Shown: positions 32,424-45,437, counted from the stretch's first letter. The stretch: DNA of 64,000 bases from Gluconacetobacter sacchari (GCF_014174255.1 NZ_JABEQJ010000004.1:1-64000); one strand, 5' to 3'. Translations and numbers: made by a program. Notes: generated by a model not told the origin, from the sequence alone.

Positions 32424-34187
32424 TCAGCCCGTCTCGACACGCGCGGCCGGCCCCGGCCCCAGCCGCACCAGCTCGGCCGCCGCATCGGACACGCCCTGCG
32501 CGGCCGCGCGCTCCAGCCATCGCCGGGCCTCCGCCGGGTCGGTCTCACCGGCCAGCCCGCGCAGCAGGTAGCGCCCCAGCATCAACTGCCCCAGCGCGTT
32601 GCCGCGTTCGGCGGCCATGTGAAACCAGTGCTGGGCCTGGCCACGGTCCACCGGCAGGTCATGCCCGCCGCCCAGCATCGCGCCCAGCGAGAACATGGCA
32701 TCGACCTGCCCCTGCTCGGCCGCCGCCCGGTACAGCGCGGCGGCCCCCGCATGGTCGCGCGGGCCGCCGCGCCCGGTCAGCATCAGTTGCGCCAGCGCCA
32801 CCTGGGCATCGGCCATGCCGGCCTCGGCCGCCCGCGCGATCCAGCCCCGGCCCGCCGCCGTATCGGCCGCGCAGCCGCGCCCCTCCAGCTTCATGCGGCC
32901 GTACCAGTATTGCGCGTTCACCACCCCGTCTGCGGCACGCAGCATCCAGGCCGCCGCCGCCGGCTCGTCGCGCGCCATCCCCAGCCCATGGGTCAGACAG
33001 ATGCTGAAATTGAAGGCCGCGACCGGGTCCCCCGCGGCCGCGGCGTCGGCGAAATACCGCCCGAGATCGCGCCGGTCGTCCTCCGACACATCCTGGCCCA
33101 GCAGCAGATTGCCCAGATCGGCACCCGCCCGCCCGTCGCCCAGCGCGGCCGCCTGGCGGAAGCAGCGCGCCGCCTCGGTCACGTCGCGGGGCTGGCCCGC
33201 CCCGGTCAGGACCAGCATCCCCAACGCCCGCCAGGCCGCCGCGTGCCCGGCCGAGGCCGCGCGCCGGTACCACAGCGCCGCCTCGACATAATTCGGCGGC
33301 AGCGTGCCGCCACTGGCATACAGGTCGCCCAGCAGCGACGCGGCCTCCCGATCGCCGGCCAGCGCGGCGCGGCGCAGCCAGCTTTCCGCCCGCGTCGCAT
33401 CGCGCGCGCAGCCCCGCCCTTCCAGCAGCGCCAGGCCGAACCGTGCCTGGGCCGCCCGCACGCCGGCCTCGGCCGCGCGACCGTACAGCGCGGTCGCCGC
33501 CGCCTCGTCACGGGCCACGCCGCGTCCCTGCTCGATCAGCGCCCCCAGCAGGAACTGCGCCGAGCCCAGCCCGGCATCGGCCGCGACCCGCAGGGCCTCC
33601 GCCGCCCGCGCCTGCCCGGCCTCGTCGCCGGCCGCGCGCATCCACACCAGCCCGAGCCCCAGATGGCCCTGCGGGCACCCGGCGGCGGCGGCGCGGGAAA
33701 ACCAGCCCTCGGCCGCCGCCGGATCGCGCAGGCCGGGCGGCCCGTCCAACAGGATGTAGCCATAGAGCGCCTGCGCGTCGGGCGACCCCGCCTCGGCCGC
33801 CAGATAGGCCCATCGGGCGGCTTCCACCGGGTCCGGCACCCGGTCGTCCGGCGTTTCGGCCACCAAGCGCACGCCGTGATCCGAAATGCCGTCGCGCGGC
33901 AGGCCGAACAGATACAGCGTGCCCAGCACCAGCCGCGCCTCGACCCATCCGGCCTCGGCCGCGCGCCGCATCCAGCGCGCGCCCTCCACCAGGCTGGGCG
34001 GCACGCCGGTCCCGTCCAGATAGGCCCGCCCGACCCGGAACTGGGCTTCCGGCATGCCGGTTTCGGCCACGCTGCCCAACAGCGCCACCCCGGCCACCAC
34101 CTCCCCGTCCTCGATCAGCCGCAGGGCATGCGCCAGCCGCGCCCGCGCGGAAAACCGCGCCCCCAGCGCCGACAAAGCCCGCTTCAT
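32424..34187 (-). CDS. Sel1-repeat protein
   Basis: A 587-residue protein made almost entirely of about 15 Sel1-like repeats of 36-38 residues, each with the pattern A..G...A...LG.LY..G.G...D...A..W...AA..G (for example AAALYRAAAEQGQVDAMFSL). There is no signal peptide; residues 1-20 are basic. Such solenoids act as scaffolds for protein complexes. The start is ATG 34187. Its stop codon abuts the GTG of the giant glycosyltransferase and its start is 96 bases after the HlyD-type gene, which links secretion and glycosylation genes in one transcript. Confidence 0.88.
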   Translation of the reverse strand: MKRALSALGARFSARARLAHALRLIEDGEVVAGVALLGSVAETGMPEAQFRVGRAYLDGTGVPPSLVEGARWMRRAAEAGWVEARLVLGTLYLFGLPRDGISDHGVRLVAETPDDRVPDPVEAARWAYLAAEAGSPDAQALYGYILLDGPPGLRDPAAAEGWFSRAAAAGCPQGHLGLGLVWMRAAGDEAGQARAAEALRVAADAGLGSAQFLLGALIEQGRGVARDEAAATALYGRAAEAGVRAAQARFGLALLEGRGCARDATRAESWLRRAALAGDREAASLLGDLYASGGTLPPNYVEAALWYRRAASAGHAAAWRALGMLVLTGAGQPRDVTEAARCFRQAAALGDGRAGADLGNLLLGQDVSEDDRRDLGRYFADAAAAGDPVAAFNFSICLTHGLGMARDEPAAAAWMLRAADGVVNAQYWYGRMKLEGRGCAADTAAGRGWIARAAEAGMADAQVALAQLMLTGRGGPRDHAGAAALYRAAAEQGQVDAMFSLGAMLGGGHDLPVDRGQAQHWFHMAAERGNALGQLMLGRYLLRGLAGETDPAEARRWLERAAAQGVSDAAAELVRLGPGPAARVETG

Positions 34188-34283
34188 AGCCCAACCTGGA
34201 TCAGGCAGCCGCCCGAACGACCGCGGAGTTTGGGCCCGCAAACGCGCGCTGGTGGCGATCCGGCGTGCGCTCGCGGGTCCAAA

Positions 34284-35717
34284 CTAGGGTTCACGCATGC
34301 CATTGGTGACGGCCGGCACCAGATGATTCATCAGATATTGCATGATGGTACGGCGGCCGACATGGATATCGGCCTCGACCGGCATGCCGGGCTGGGCGTG
34401 GAAGAAGGACGGCACGCCATGCAGCGTGTAGCGGTCGACCCGCACCCGCGCGCGATAGAAGGCGTCCATCCCCTGGGCGTCCGCCGGCCCGGAGGCAGCC
34501 TGCGATCCCGGCGCGGCATGGCCGCTCTCGCCCGGGGCGAAGGAATCCGCGCTGATGACGCGGACGACGCCCTCGGCCCCGCCATACTGGGTATAGGGGA
34601 AGGTCGCGAATTTCAGCAGCACATGGTCCCCCGGCCGGATGAAGCCGACATCCGAGCCCCGGATCGCCGCCTCGACCTCAAGTCCGCTATCGACCGGCAC
34701 CAGGGTCATCAATTGCGTGCCCGACTGCATGACCGACCCCACGGACAGGGCGGCGATGCTCAGCACCACGGCGTCGCGGTCCGCGCGCATCACCACCATG
34801 CTGTGCCGCAGCCCGGCCTTGCGCGCTTCGTCGCGCGCATCGGCCAGATGATGCTGCGCGGTCGCCAGGTCGTCATAGACCGTGGCCTTCCAGTTCTGGA
34901 CGAAGCCATCGCGTTCGGCCGTCACCGCCTCCAGCTTGGCGCGGGCGCTGTCGGCGGCCTTGCGGGCGGCGATCTGGGCGCGTTGGACCTCCATCAGGTC
35001 GTTCTGCGCCGAAAGGGTGGACAGGCGGCTGCCCACCTGGTCGCGTTGCAGGCGCAGGCGCATCGCAAGCACGTCGGCCGCGACGCGGACCCGGGCGCCA
35101 TACATCGCGGCATCCGCCAGGTTGCCCTGCATGTCGCTGCGCGCGCCGGCGATCTGCTTGTCGTAATTCTCGACCCGGGCGGTCAGTTCCGCCCGCCGCC
35201 GCGCGAAGGCCGCGGCCTCCTGCACCGCGGCGGCGTCGGCGGGATCGGGCGTATACACCCGGCCGTCGGCCTCGGCCGTCAGGCGCGCGACCTGGGCGGC
35301 ATAGGCATCGGCCTGCTGTCCCATATCCTCGACATCGGCACCGGTCACGGTGGGGTCCAGCCGGGCCAGCACCTGGCCCTTATGGACGAAATCGCCCTCC
35401 TGCACGTCGATGCTGCGGATGATCGCGGTTTCCAGCGGCTGGACCACCAGCGTCGCCTGCGTGGAGACCATCCGCCCCTGCGCGGCCACCACCTGATCGA
35501 GGGGGAAGACCGACATCACGATCACCCCCACGATCGCCAGCGCCGAGACGATCCATGTCAGATAAAGCGCCGAAGCCGTGGGCGGCAGGTCGATCAGCGC
35601 CAGGCTGGGCGAATGGAACTCCAGCAGGGCGCGGGGCATGGAGCGGTCTTCGGTCTCGGGCAGGACATAGGCCTCGACCGCGTCGATTTCGGGCGGCACC
35701 AGCGGGGTCGCGGTCAT
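34284..35717 (-). CDS. Type I secretion membrane-fusion protein (HlyD family)
   Basis: A 477-residue periplasmic adaptor. One N-terminal membrane helix (about residues 48-68, TWIVSALAIVGVIVMSVFPL) is followed by a first lipoyl half-motif (VVQPLETAIIRSIDVQEGDF), a long coiled-coil hairpin (about 120-320, with EKE- and Arg/Ala-rich heptads) and the second lipoyl/beta-barrel part (DRDAVVLSIAALSVGSVMQS, PGDHVLLKFATFPYTQYGG). ATG 35717 overlaps the ABC transporter stop as ATGA. It links the inner-membrane ABC pump to an outer-membrane TolC-like channel, which is not in the window. Confidence 0.92.
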   Translation of the reverse strand: MTATPLVPPEIDAVEAYVLPETEDRSMPRALLEFHSPSLALIDLPPTASALYLTWIVSALAIVGVIVMSVFPLDQVVAAQGRMVSTQATLVVQPLETAIIRSIDVQEGDFVHKGQVLARLDPTVTGADVEDMGQQADAYAAQVARLTAEADGRVYTPDPADAAAVQEAAAFARRRAELTARVENYDKQIAGARSDMQGNLADAAMYGARVRVAADVLAMRLRLQRDQVGSRLSTLSAQNDLMEVQRAQIAARKAADSARAKLEAVTAERDGFVQNWKATVYDDLATAQHHLADARDEARKAGLRHSMVVMRADRDAVVLSIAALSVGSVMQSGTQLMTLVPVDSGLEVEAAIRGSDVGFIRPGDHVLLKFATFPYTQYGGAEGVVRVISADSFAPGESGHAAPGSQAASGPADAQGMDAFYRARVRVDRYTLHGVPSFFHAQPGMPVEADIHVGRRTIMQYLMNHLVPAVTNGMREP

Positions 35718-37951
35718 GGCGCGTCCCCCTCGGCCAGCATCGCCGCCGGATGGGCATGCGCCCGGCCGCCCGCCTCGTGCCGGTTCTGTTGCAGCCACAG
35801 CGCGCGATAGATGGCGCAGCGTTCCAGCAGCACGGCATGCGGCGCGATGTCGACCACCCGCCCCTGGTCCATGACGCAGATCTGGTCGCAATCGACCAGC
35901 GAGGACAGGCGGTGCGAGACGATGACCATGGTGCGCCCGCGCGCGATGCGTTGCAGGTTGGCGTTGACCACGGCCTCGCTCTCCGGGTCCAGGGCCGAGG
36001 TCGCCTCGTCCAGGATCAGCAGCCTGGGGTCGCAGATCAGCGCGCGGGCGATCGCCAGGCGCTGCCGCTGGCCGCCCGAAATGTTGGTCGAGCCCTCCTC
36101 GATCCAGGTCTCGTACCCGGCGGGCATGCGCTCGATGAATTCCTCGGCCCCGGCCAGCCGGGCGGCCCGGATCACGTCATCTAGGGTCAGGCCCGGCCGG
36201 CCGGCGGTGATATTGTCGCGCACGGTGCCGCGAAACAGGAAATTATCCTGCAACACCACGCCAAGCGACCGGCGCAGATGCAGCAGGTTGATCTCGCGCA
36301 GGTCCACCCCGTCCAGCCGCAGATACCCGGTATAGGACCGGCTGACCCCCTGGAGCAGACGGGTGATGGTCGACTTGCCCGAGCCGCTGCGCCCCACCAG
36401 GCCCAGCGTCGTCCCGGCCGGCACCTCGAAGCTGACGCCCGACAGGGCGCGCGTCGTGGCACCGGGATAGGTGAACTGCACCTCCTGAAACGACAGGGCA
36501 CCCCGGATGACGGGGCGCAGTCCGGTCGTCAGGGCCTGGCGCTCGGTCGGCTGGTTCAGCACGTGGCCGGCCTCGCTCAAAGCGGTGCGGACCTCGCTCA
36601 GATCGTCCAGCAGCCGCGCCATGCCGACCAGCGGCGCGGCGACGCGGCCGCCCAGCATCATGAACGCCATCAGCGCGCCGCCGGCCATGTCGCCGCGATG
36701 GGTCAGGATCAGCCACGCCCCGACCAGCAGGATGCCGCGATTGATGAAAAGCTCGAACGGCTGGGCCACGGTCGCGGCCATGTTGCCCATCCGCCCCGCC
36801 GCCAGCCCCCACAGGGCCGCCTCGGCCGACCGTTCGTCCCACACCTGGCGCCGCGCCTGTTCCAGCGCCAGCGTCTTGACGGTGCGGATGCCCGCCACCG
36901 TCTCGTACAACACCGCGCCCCGCCCCATGTCGGCGGCCATCTTGCGGCCGATCAGGTAGCCGACGGGCCGCATGAAGCCGAACACCACCAGCCCGATCCC
37001 CCCTGCGGCGGCAAGGGTCATCCAGGCCATGGGCGGGCTGAAATAGAACAGGAACGGCAACACGACGACCAGGGTGAACAGGTCCAGCACCGTGCTCATC
37101 AGCTTGCCGGTCATGAAATCGCGCACCCTGTAGATGGCGGATACGCGGCCGATCACCTGCCCGGCCTGCTCGCGCTCGAAGAATTCCAGCGGCAGGGACA
37201 GCAGCCGATCGAACAGCAGCAGCGAGATCCTGGTATCCAGCCGCGTCGTGACCACCAGCGCCAGTTCCCGCCGCGCATAGGTCAGCAGAATTTCGTAAAA
37301 GCTCATGACGCCCAGGATCGCCGAGACCGAGATCAGGGTGGAGAACGACCGGTAATTCACCACCTTGTCGATCACCTGCATGACGATCAGCGGCGGGAAG
37401 ATCGCCAGCACGCTCAGCACCATCGAGGCCAGCAGGATATAACGCAGCAGCCCCTTCTCGCGCAGCACCATGCGGCCCAGCCACGCGGCGTTGAGAGGGG
37501 CATCGGCCTCGCTCTGGTCGCGGCGGCGCTTGACCAACAGCACGTCGCCCGTCCAGACCTGCGCCAGACGCAGTTCGTCCAGCGGCACGGGGGGCGTGCC
37601 CTCGTCGCCCAGCGGGTCGCGCAGCCACACGACCCCGCGCTCCGGGTCGCCCGTCACCATCAGCCCCGCCGAACCGTCGCGAAACATCAGCACCATCGGC
37701 GGCATGCCGCGCAGCCGCACCAGGTCGCGCCAGCGCAGGCGCATGCCCCGCGCCACCGCCCCGCACTCGTTCAGCCAGCGCGCCAGCGCCGCCGGCGAGG
37801 GCGCGGCCTCGCCGGGCTCGGCGACGAAATCGCGGATATCCATCGACAGGCCATGATACCGCGCCGCCGCGACCGCCGCGTACAGGCGGATCATCGCCGG
37901 CGTCGGCCGCGCCTCATTGCCTTGTTCTGGCCCCTGACTTGGCTGCGCCAC
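35714..37951 (-). CDS. Type I secretion ABC transporter with C39-like domain
   Basis: A 745-residue HlyB-type exporter. The N-terminal domain (about 15-145) has the fold of C39 peptidases, but the catalytic Cys position reads AAVAAARYHGL, so it is a non-cleaving C39-like domain that docks an unprocessed substrate. Six membrane helices (about 165-440) precede the ATPase, with Walker A GRSGSGKST, signature NISGGQRQRLAIARAL and Walker B LLILDEATSALD. The start is GTG at 37951, with AAGGA eight bases upstream. C39-like exporters usually carry RTX-type proteins with C-terminal signals; the cargo gene is absent here. Confidence 0.92.
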   Translation of the reverse strand: MAQPSQGPEQGNEARPTPAMIRLYAAVAAARYHGLSMDIRDFVAEPGEAAPSPAALARWLNECGAVARGMRLRWRDLVRLRGMPPMVLMFRDGSAGLMVTGDPERGVVWLRDPLGDEGTPPVPLDELRLAQVWTGDVLLVKRRRDQSEADAPLNAAWLGRMVLREKGLLRYILLASMVLSVLAIFPPLIVMQVIDKVVNYRSFSTLISVSAILGVMSFYEILLTYARRELALVVTTRLDTRISLLLFDRLLSLPLEFFEREQAGQVIGRVSAIYRVRDFMTGKLMSTVLDLFTLVVVLPFLFYFSPPMAWMTLAAAGGIGLVVFGFMRPVGYLIGRKMAADMGRGAVLYETVAGIRTVKTLALEQARRQVWDERSAEAALWGLAAGRMGNMAATVAQPFELFINRGILLVGAWLILTHRGDMAGGALMAFMMLGGRVAAPLVGMARLLDDLSEVRTALSEAGHVLNQPTERQALTTGLRPVIRGALSFQEVQFTYPGATTRALSGVSFEVPAGTTLGLVGRSGSGKSTITRLLQGVSRSYTGYLRLDGVDLREINLLHLRRSLGVVLQDNFLFRGTVRDNITAGRPGLTLDDVIRAARLAGAEEFIERMPAGYETWIEEGSTNISGGQRQRLAIARALICDPRLLILDEATSALDPESEAVVNANLQRIARGRTMVIVSHRLSSLVDCDQICVMDQGRVVDIAPHAVLLERCAIYRALWLQQNRHEAGGRAHAHPAAMLAEGDAP

Positions 37952-38009
37952 GGATCGTCCTTCGCTGGTCCCCGAGCAGCGATCCTAGGGGCGGAAGACG
38001 AATGGACGG

Positions 38010-38393
38010 TTAATGCCCCGGCCCGGCGGACCGCCAGGCCGGGCGATAGCGCGCCGCCACCACGCGGTTGGCATCCAGCGCCTGCCGCGTCCCCACGAGC
38101 AGGCCGGGCGGCACCACCACCATCACCCGTTCGAACCACGGGCGCCGCCCGGTCACGCGGGCGCGAAACAGGTCGGCCAGCATGGCGGCGATCGCGCCAT
38201 CCGGCGCACAGCAGGCGCAGCCCGCGCGATGGGCGAACGGCGAGGGCGCCGGCATCACGACCTGGTCCAGCCATCGGCCATGGCCGGCCGTGCCCGCCAT
38301 GCGCAGCACCAGCGTCACGCCGTCGCCCGGCAGGCGGGCAAACGCCGCGTCATCCAGCAGATCCAGCGCGATCCGGCCGTCCTCGCGTCGCAT
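38010..38393 (-). CDS. Small CobW/COG0523-like protein without P-loop
   Basis: A 127-residue protein. Residues about 60-105 (AGCACCAPDGAIAAMLADLF, then RRPWFERVMVVVPPG) resemble the segment of CobW/COG0523 GTPases that carries the metal-binding GCxCC motif and the following beta-strand. The N-terminal P-loop (GxxGxGKT) expected in that family is missing, and the region before it is only about 60 residues long. So it could bind metal but not hydrolyse GTP. GGAG seven bases before ATG 38393 sets the start; an ATG five codons earlier is weaker. It is 58 bases upstream of the type I exporter gene. Confidence 0.7.
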   Translation of the reverse strand: MRREDGRIALDLLDDAAFARLPGDGVTLVLRMAGTAGHGRWLDQVVMPAPSPFAHRAGCACCAPDGAIAAMLADLFRARVTGRRPWFERVMVVVPPGLLVGTRQALDANRVVAARYRPAWRSAGPGH

Positions 38394-38438
38394 GATGTCT
38401 CTCCCCATGCCCCATGCGGGGCGCGGCAGGCGCCGGAG

Positions 38439-40181
38439 TCAGGCCTCGCGCCACCCTCTCAGCACATCGCGCATTTCCGGCAATCTTCTGATGACGGAAG
38501 GAAGAATCGTCGTATCGCACGCCTTGCTGAAATACCAGCCTTGCAGAAAATCGCACTGCATGCCCAGCAGCATGCGCGCCTGGCTGGCGGTTTCGACCCC
38601 TTCGGCGGTGACGACCTTGCCCAACCCGTGCGCGATATCGATCACGCCGCTCACGATGGCCTGGTCCTCGTGCGATGTGGTGATATGCGACACGAAGCGC
38701 CGGTCGATCTTCAGGCGATCGATCGGCAGTTCGCGCAGATGCCGGAGCGAGGCATAGCCGGTGCCGAAATCGTCCAGCGCGACCTCGACCCCCGCCGCGT
38801 GGAACTGGTGCAGGCCAAGTTCCACCCGCTTGTGGTCGCGGCCCAGGAACATGTCCTCCGTGACCTCGACGCAGATCTGGTCGAGCCTGATCCCCGTCTC
38901 GTCGCACCGCGCGAAAAAACGCTCCATGAACTGCTCGGACCGGAAGTCGGAATTGGTCAGATTGATCGCCACCCGGCCGAGCGGCACGCCCCTGTCGCGC
39001 AGGAGCTTCATATCGTCGAACACCCGGTCCAGCGTGAACATTCCCAGGGTCGCCCGCATGGCCGGATCGTCGAACGCCACGGCGAAATCGCCGGGCGCCA
39101 AAAGCCCGCGATCGGGGTGGCGCCATCTCATCAGCGCTTCGAGACCGACCGGCGTGCCCGGCATCCTGTGGACGATCGGCTGGTAGAAGAATTGGAACTC
39201 CCCCCGCTTCAAGCCGGCCTCGATCTCGAGAAAGACCCGCGATCTCTGCTCGGCGGCGGCCTGCAAGCCGCGATGAAACAGTTCGAGCCGGTCCCGCCCC
39301 AGGGACTTGGCATGATACAGGGCCATATCGGCCGCCTTCAGCAGGCTGGTCGCATCCCTGCCATGCCGGGGAAACGCCGCGTACCCCATGCTGCCGGAAC
39401 AATGCCGGGTGACGGCGCCGATCCTGATGGGTTCGCGAATGCTTTCCAGTATCGTCTCATGGAATGCCTGCGCCGCGTCATCGCTGACGCCATCGAGAAC
39501 GATCCCGAATTCGTCGCCGCCGAGCCGGCCGATGAAAACGCCATCCGCGACGAAGGATTGCAGGCGGCACGCGACGGTCTGGAGCAGGAGATCGCCCGAA
39601 TCATGCCCGAAGGAATCGTTGATTTCCTTGAAAGCATCGATATCGAGAACCGCCAGGTGAAAGCCGCGGCCCGCCCGCCCGTCCCTGGCGGCCAGGTCAT
39701 CGATATAGTGACGCAGCCGCCGGCGGTTGGGCAGATTGGTCAGGAAATCATGATTGGCAATCGCCCGGTGATGCGCGCGGCTGGCGCGCAATTCGTCCTC
39801 GATACGCTTGCGCGCGGTAATGTCGAAGCGAATGGCCGTATAGCCGTCGACTTTCCCCGCGATCGAAACATGCGGAACAATGGTGGTATCCACCCAATAG
39901 AGGCTTCCATCCTTTCTGCGGTTGCAGATTTCTCCCTGCCAGATTTCACCCCTGGAGATCTTGCGATACATGGCCCGGAAGAAATGCGCGTCATGTACGC
40001 CGGACCGCAGGATCCGATGGTTGAATCCTATCAGTTCGTTCCGCTCATAGCCGCTGATCTGGCTGAATTTTTCGTTGACGAACGTAATCGTTCCCTGCAC
40101 GTCCGTAGTGGCAACGATGGCGGCGTTGTCCAGGGCATAGCGAATAAAGTCTTCGGTTTCTCTGTACGGTAACGAGACCAT
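38439..40181 (-). CDS. PAS-GGDEF-EAL cyclic di-GMP enzyme
   Basis: A 580-residue cytoplasmic regulator. The PAS domain (about 10-128) has GYERNELIGFNHRILRSG and the PAC-type end GEIWQGEICNRRKDGSLYWV. The GGDEF domain (about 140-300) keeps RLGGDEFGIVLDG, so cyclase activity is possible. The EAL domain (about 320-570) retains EALMRWRHPDRG, NLTNSD, EVTEDMF, DDFGTGYASL, KIDRRFV and AEGVET, the residues needed for phosphodiesterase activity. Both halves look catalytically competent. In acetic acid bacteria cyclic di-GMP controls cellulose synthesis, so a link is plausible. The PAS ligand cannot be inferred. An AT-rich region lies directly upstream. Confidence 0.93.
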   Translation of the reverse strand: MVSLPYRETEDFIRYALDNAAIVATTDVQGTITFVNEKFSQISGYERNELIGFNHRILRSGVHDAHFFRAMYRKISRGEIWQGEICNRRKDGSLYWVDTTIVPHVSIAGKVDGYTAIRFDITARKRIEDELRASRAHHRAIANHDFLTNLPNRRRLRHYIDDLAARDGRAGRGFHLAVLDIDAFKEINDSFGHDSGDLLLQTVACRLQSFVADGVFIGRLGGDEFGIVLDGVSDDAAQAFHETILESIREPIRIGAVTRHCSGSMGYAAFPRHGRDATSLLKAADMALYHAKSLGRDRLELFHRGLQAAAEQRSRVFLEIEAGLKRGEFQFFYQPIVHRMPGTPVGLEALMRWRHPDRGLLAPGDFAVAFDDPAMRATLGMFTLDRVFDDMKLLRDRGVPLGRVAINLTNSDFRSEQFMERFFARCDETGIRLDQICVEVTEDMFLGRDHKRVELGLHQFHAAGVEVALDDFGTGYASLRHLRELPIDRLKIDRRFVSHITTSHEDQAIVSGVIDIAHGLGKVVTAEGVETASQARMLLGMQCDFLQGWYFSKACDTTILPSVIRRLPEMRDVLRGWREA

Positions 40182-40343
40182 TGCCTTCTCTATTCAGGCA
40201 ACGCGCCTGAATTTTTCCAGAAAATTTTTCAAATTGCGTAATTATATTATTTTCATAATAGCGTTTTATCCTTCTGGAAAGGACATAAAAGATAACATAT
40301 CATATCATTGCATTCGCGGGATCCCGGCCCGGGCCTTCCGCGT
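40182..40343. promoter_or_regulatory. AT-rich regulatory region of the cyclic di-GMP gene
   Basis: This stretch is visibly AT-rich in an otherwise very GC-rich window, with segments such as aattatattattttcataat (40240-40259). It contains the inverted octamers TTCCAGAA (near 40215) and TTCTGGAA (near 40273). No exact promoter is assigned. It lies upstream of the PAS-GGDEF-EAL gene and downstream of the MocR gene, both minus strand, so it most likely serves the former. Confidence 0.45.
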
Positions 40344-41720
40344 TCACGACATCGCCATCATGTCATGCGGCACGTTTTCCGCCCGCCGCGCGCAAGCCTG
40401 GCGCACCCGGCCGAGCGCCTCGGGCAGCGCGCGGAACGCCACATTGCCGAACGCCAGCCGAACGCCGCCACGCATGCCGTCGCCGGCATCGAACATGCCG
40501 GGTGGCGGCAGGGTCACGCCCAGGCGGTGCGCATGCGCCACCACCCGCGCCGCGTACTCCGCCGGCATGGGCAGCCAGGCGTGAAAGGCGTGGCAGGATG
40601 GCGTGACGGCCCACGCGCCCAGCACGGACAGCACGAGCGCCTGGCGGCGGACGGATTCGGCATGCAGGGCGTTGCGCACGCTTTCCGCCGTTCCGTCCTG
40701 CATCCATTGCGCCATCATGGCGTAGGAGAGCGGCGCGATCATGAGCGACGAAGCCAGCAGCGCCCGCAGGCAATCCCCCGCATAGCCGACGGGCGGGATC
40801 AGGGCGCCGATGCGCAGGCCGGGACTGAGGATCTTCGACAGGCTGCTGACATGGAACGTCCGCTCCGGCGCCAGCGTCATCAGCGCCGGGCGCGCGGGGT
40901 CGTCCTCATGGACATACACGCCATCCTCGATCATCAGCGCGTCGAACCGCCTGCACAGCGCCACGATATCCCGGCGGCGGCCCACGGTCATGGTCGCGGT
41001 GGTCGGATTCTGCATCGTCGGCGTCAGGTAGACGACCGCGCGCCGGTCGCGCCGGCCGGCCAGGATGCGCTCCAGCGCGGCGGGCCGCATGCCCTCGTTG
41101 TCCATCGACGCGGGGCGAATCTCCAGCCCGGCCTGGCGCATCGCGCCCAGCATGCCGGGATAGGTCTGCGCCTCGACCACGGCATAGGCGGCATGCCGGC
41201 GGGCGACATGGACGGCCACGTTCAGCGCCTGCTGCGCCCCGCCGGTCAGCAGCAGCCGCTCCGGCGCGACGGCGATTCCCATCCCCGCCAGCCAGCGCGC
41301 CATGATCCGCCGATGCTCCAGATGCCCGGCGACGGGCGGATAGACATTGAACAGGCCCGGATCGACATGCTTCGCCAGCCGGGTCAGCGTGCGGGCCAGC
41401 GCGCGGTCGCCGAACATGGGCGGCGGCATGTTCGTCGCCAGGTCCAGCATCGGGCCGGCCTGGTCGGGCCGCACGGCGACGAAGGTGCCCCGGCCATGCA
41501 TGCCGCGCACCAATCCGCGCCGCTCCAGCAGGGCATAGGCCCGGGTCACCGAGCCGACCCCGATCCCCAGCCGCCAGGCAAGGGGCCGATGGGCGGGCAG
41601 GCGCTCATCCTCCCGCAGCACGCCCGACAGGATATCGCCGCCCAGCGCCTCGGCCAGGCGTTCGGCCGGCGACCCCGTGCCGTCCGCCAGATGAGGAACC
41701 CAGGATGACTGACGACGCAC
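40344..41720 (-). CDS. MocR/GntR-type regulator with aminotransferase domain
   Basis: A 458-residue fusion of a winged-helix GntR DNA-binding domain (residues about 10-80, with LPAHRPLAWRLGIGVGSVTR) and a fold-type I PLP domain (about 100-440). The PLP-binding Lys is in HVSSLSKILSPGLRIG. The start is GTG at 41720, because AAGGAGG lies eight bases before it; upstream ATGs (41759, 41801) lack such a site. MocR proteins sense PLP or amino-group substrates. It diverges from metH with 140 bases between starts, so control of metH or of itself is possible but not shown. Confidence 0.88.
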   Translation of the reverse strand: MRRQSSWVPHLADGTGSPAERLAEALGGDILSGVLREDERLPAHRPLAWRLGIGVGSVTRAYALLERRGLVRGMHGRGTFVAVRPDQAGPMLDLATNMPPPMFGDRALARTLTRLAKHVDPGLFNVYPPVAGHLEHRRIMARWLAGMGIAVAPERLLLTGGAQQALNVAVHVARRHAAYAVVEAQTYPGMLGAMRQAGLEIRPASMDNEGMRPAALERILAGRRDRRAVVYLTPTMQNPTTATMTVGRRRDIVALCRRFDALMIEDGVYVHEDDPARPALMTLAPERTFHVSSLSKILSPGLRIGALIPPVGYAGDCLRALLASSLMIAPLSYAMMAQWMQDGTAESVRNALHAESVRRQALVLSVLGAWAVTPSCHAFHAWLPMPAEYAARVVAHAHRLGVTLPPPGMFDAGDGMRGGVRLAFGNVAFRALPEALGRVRQACARRAENVPHDMMAMS

Positions 41721-41860
41721 GATCAACGCCTCCTTCACACGCCCGGCCGGGTGTCGCATGCGCGGAAATGGCCACGTCCCGTCATAACGAACTGGACACA
41801 TGAGGGCACCACGGGAATAACAGCCTGCCTCCTACCCGTTTCGCCGGATCCCGCAGTTCC

Positions 41861-45367
<3,507 letters not shown>

Positions 45368-45437
45368 CGGCAGACCCGCCCTCCGCCGCCCGCCCGCGCT
45401 GTTGACCGCATGATCCGCCCCCCGGCATCATCGCCGG

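Noticed and set aside
29571-35810. Very long plus-strand frame of about 2079 codons across the secretion/glycosylation block
   Set aside because: It is antisense to four well-supported minus-strand genes, starts and ends inside them, and its composition (His, Arg, Gln, Gly, Pro) is that of a GC-rich shadow. No ribosome site or domain is visible.
41721-41860. Cobalamin or SAM riboswitch upstream of metH
   Set aside because: Only 140 bases are available and no B12-box or SAM-type helices were recognised.
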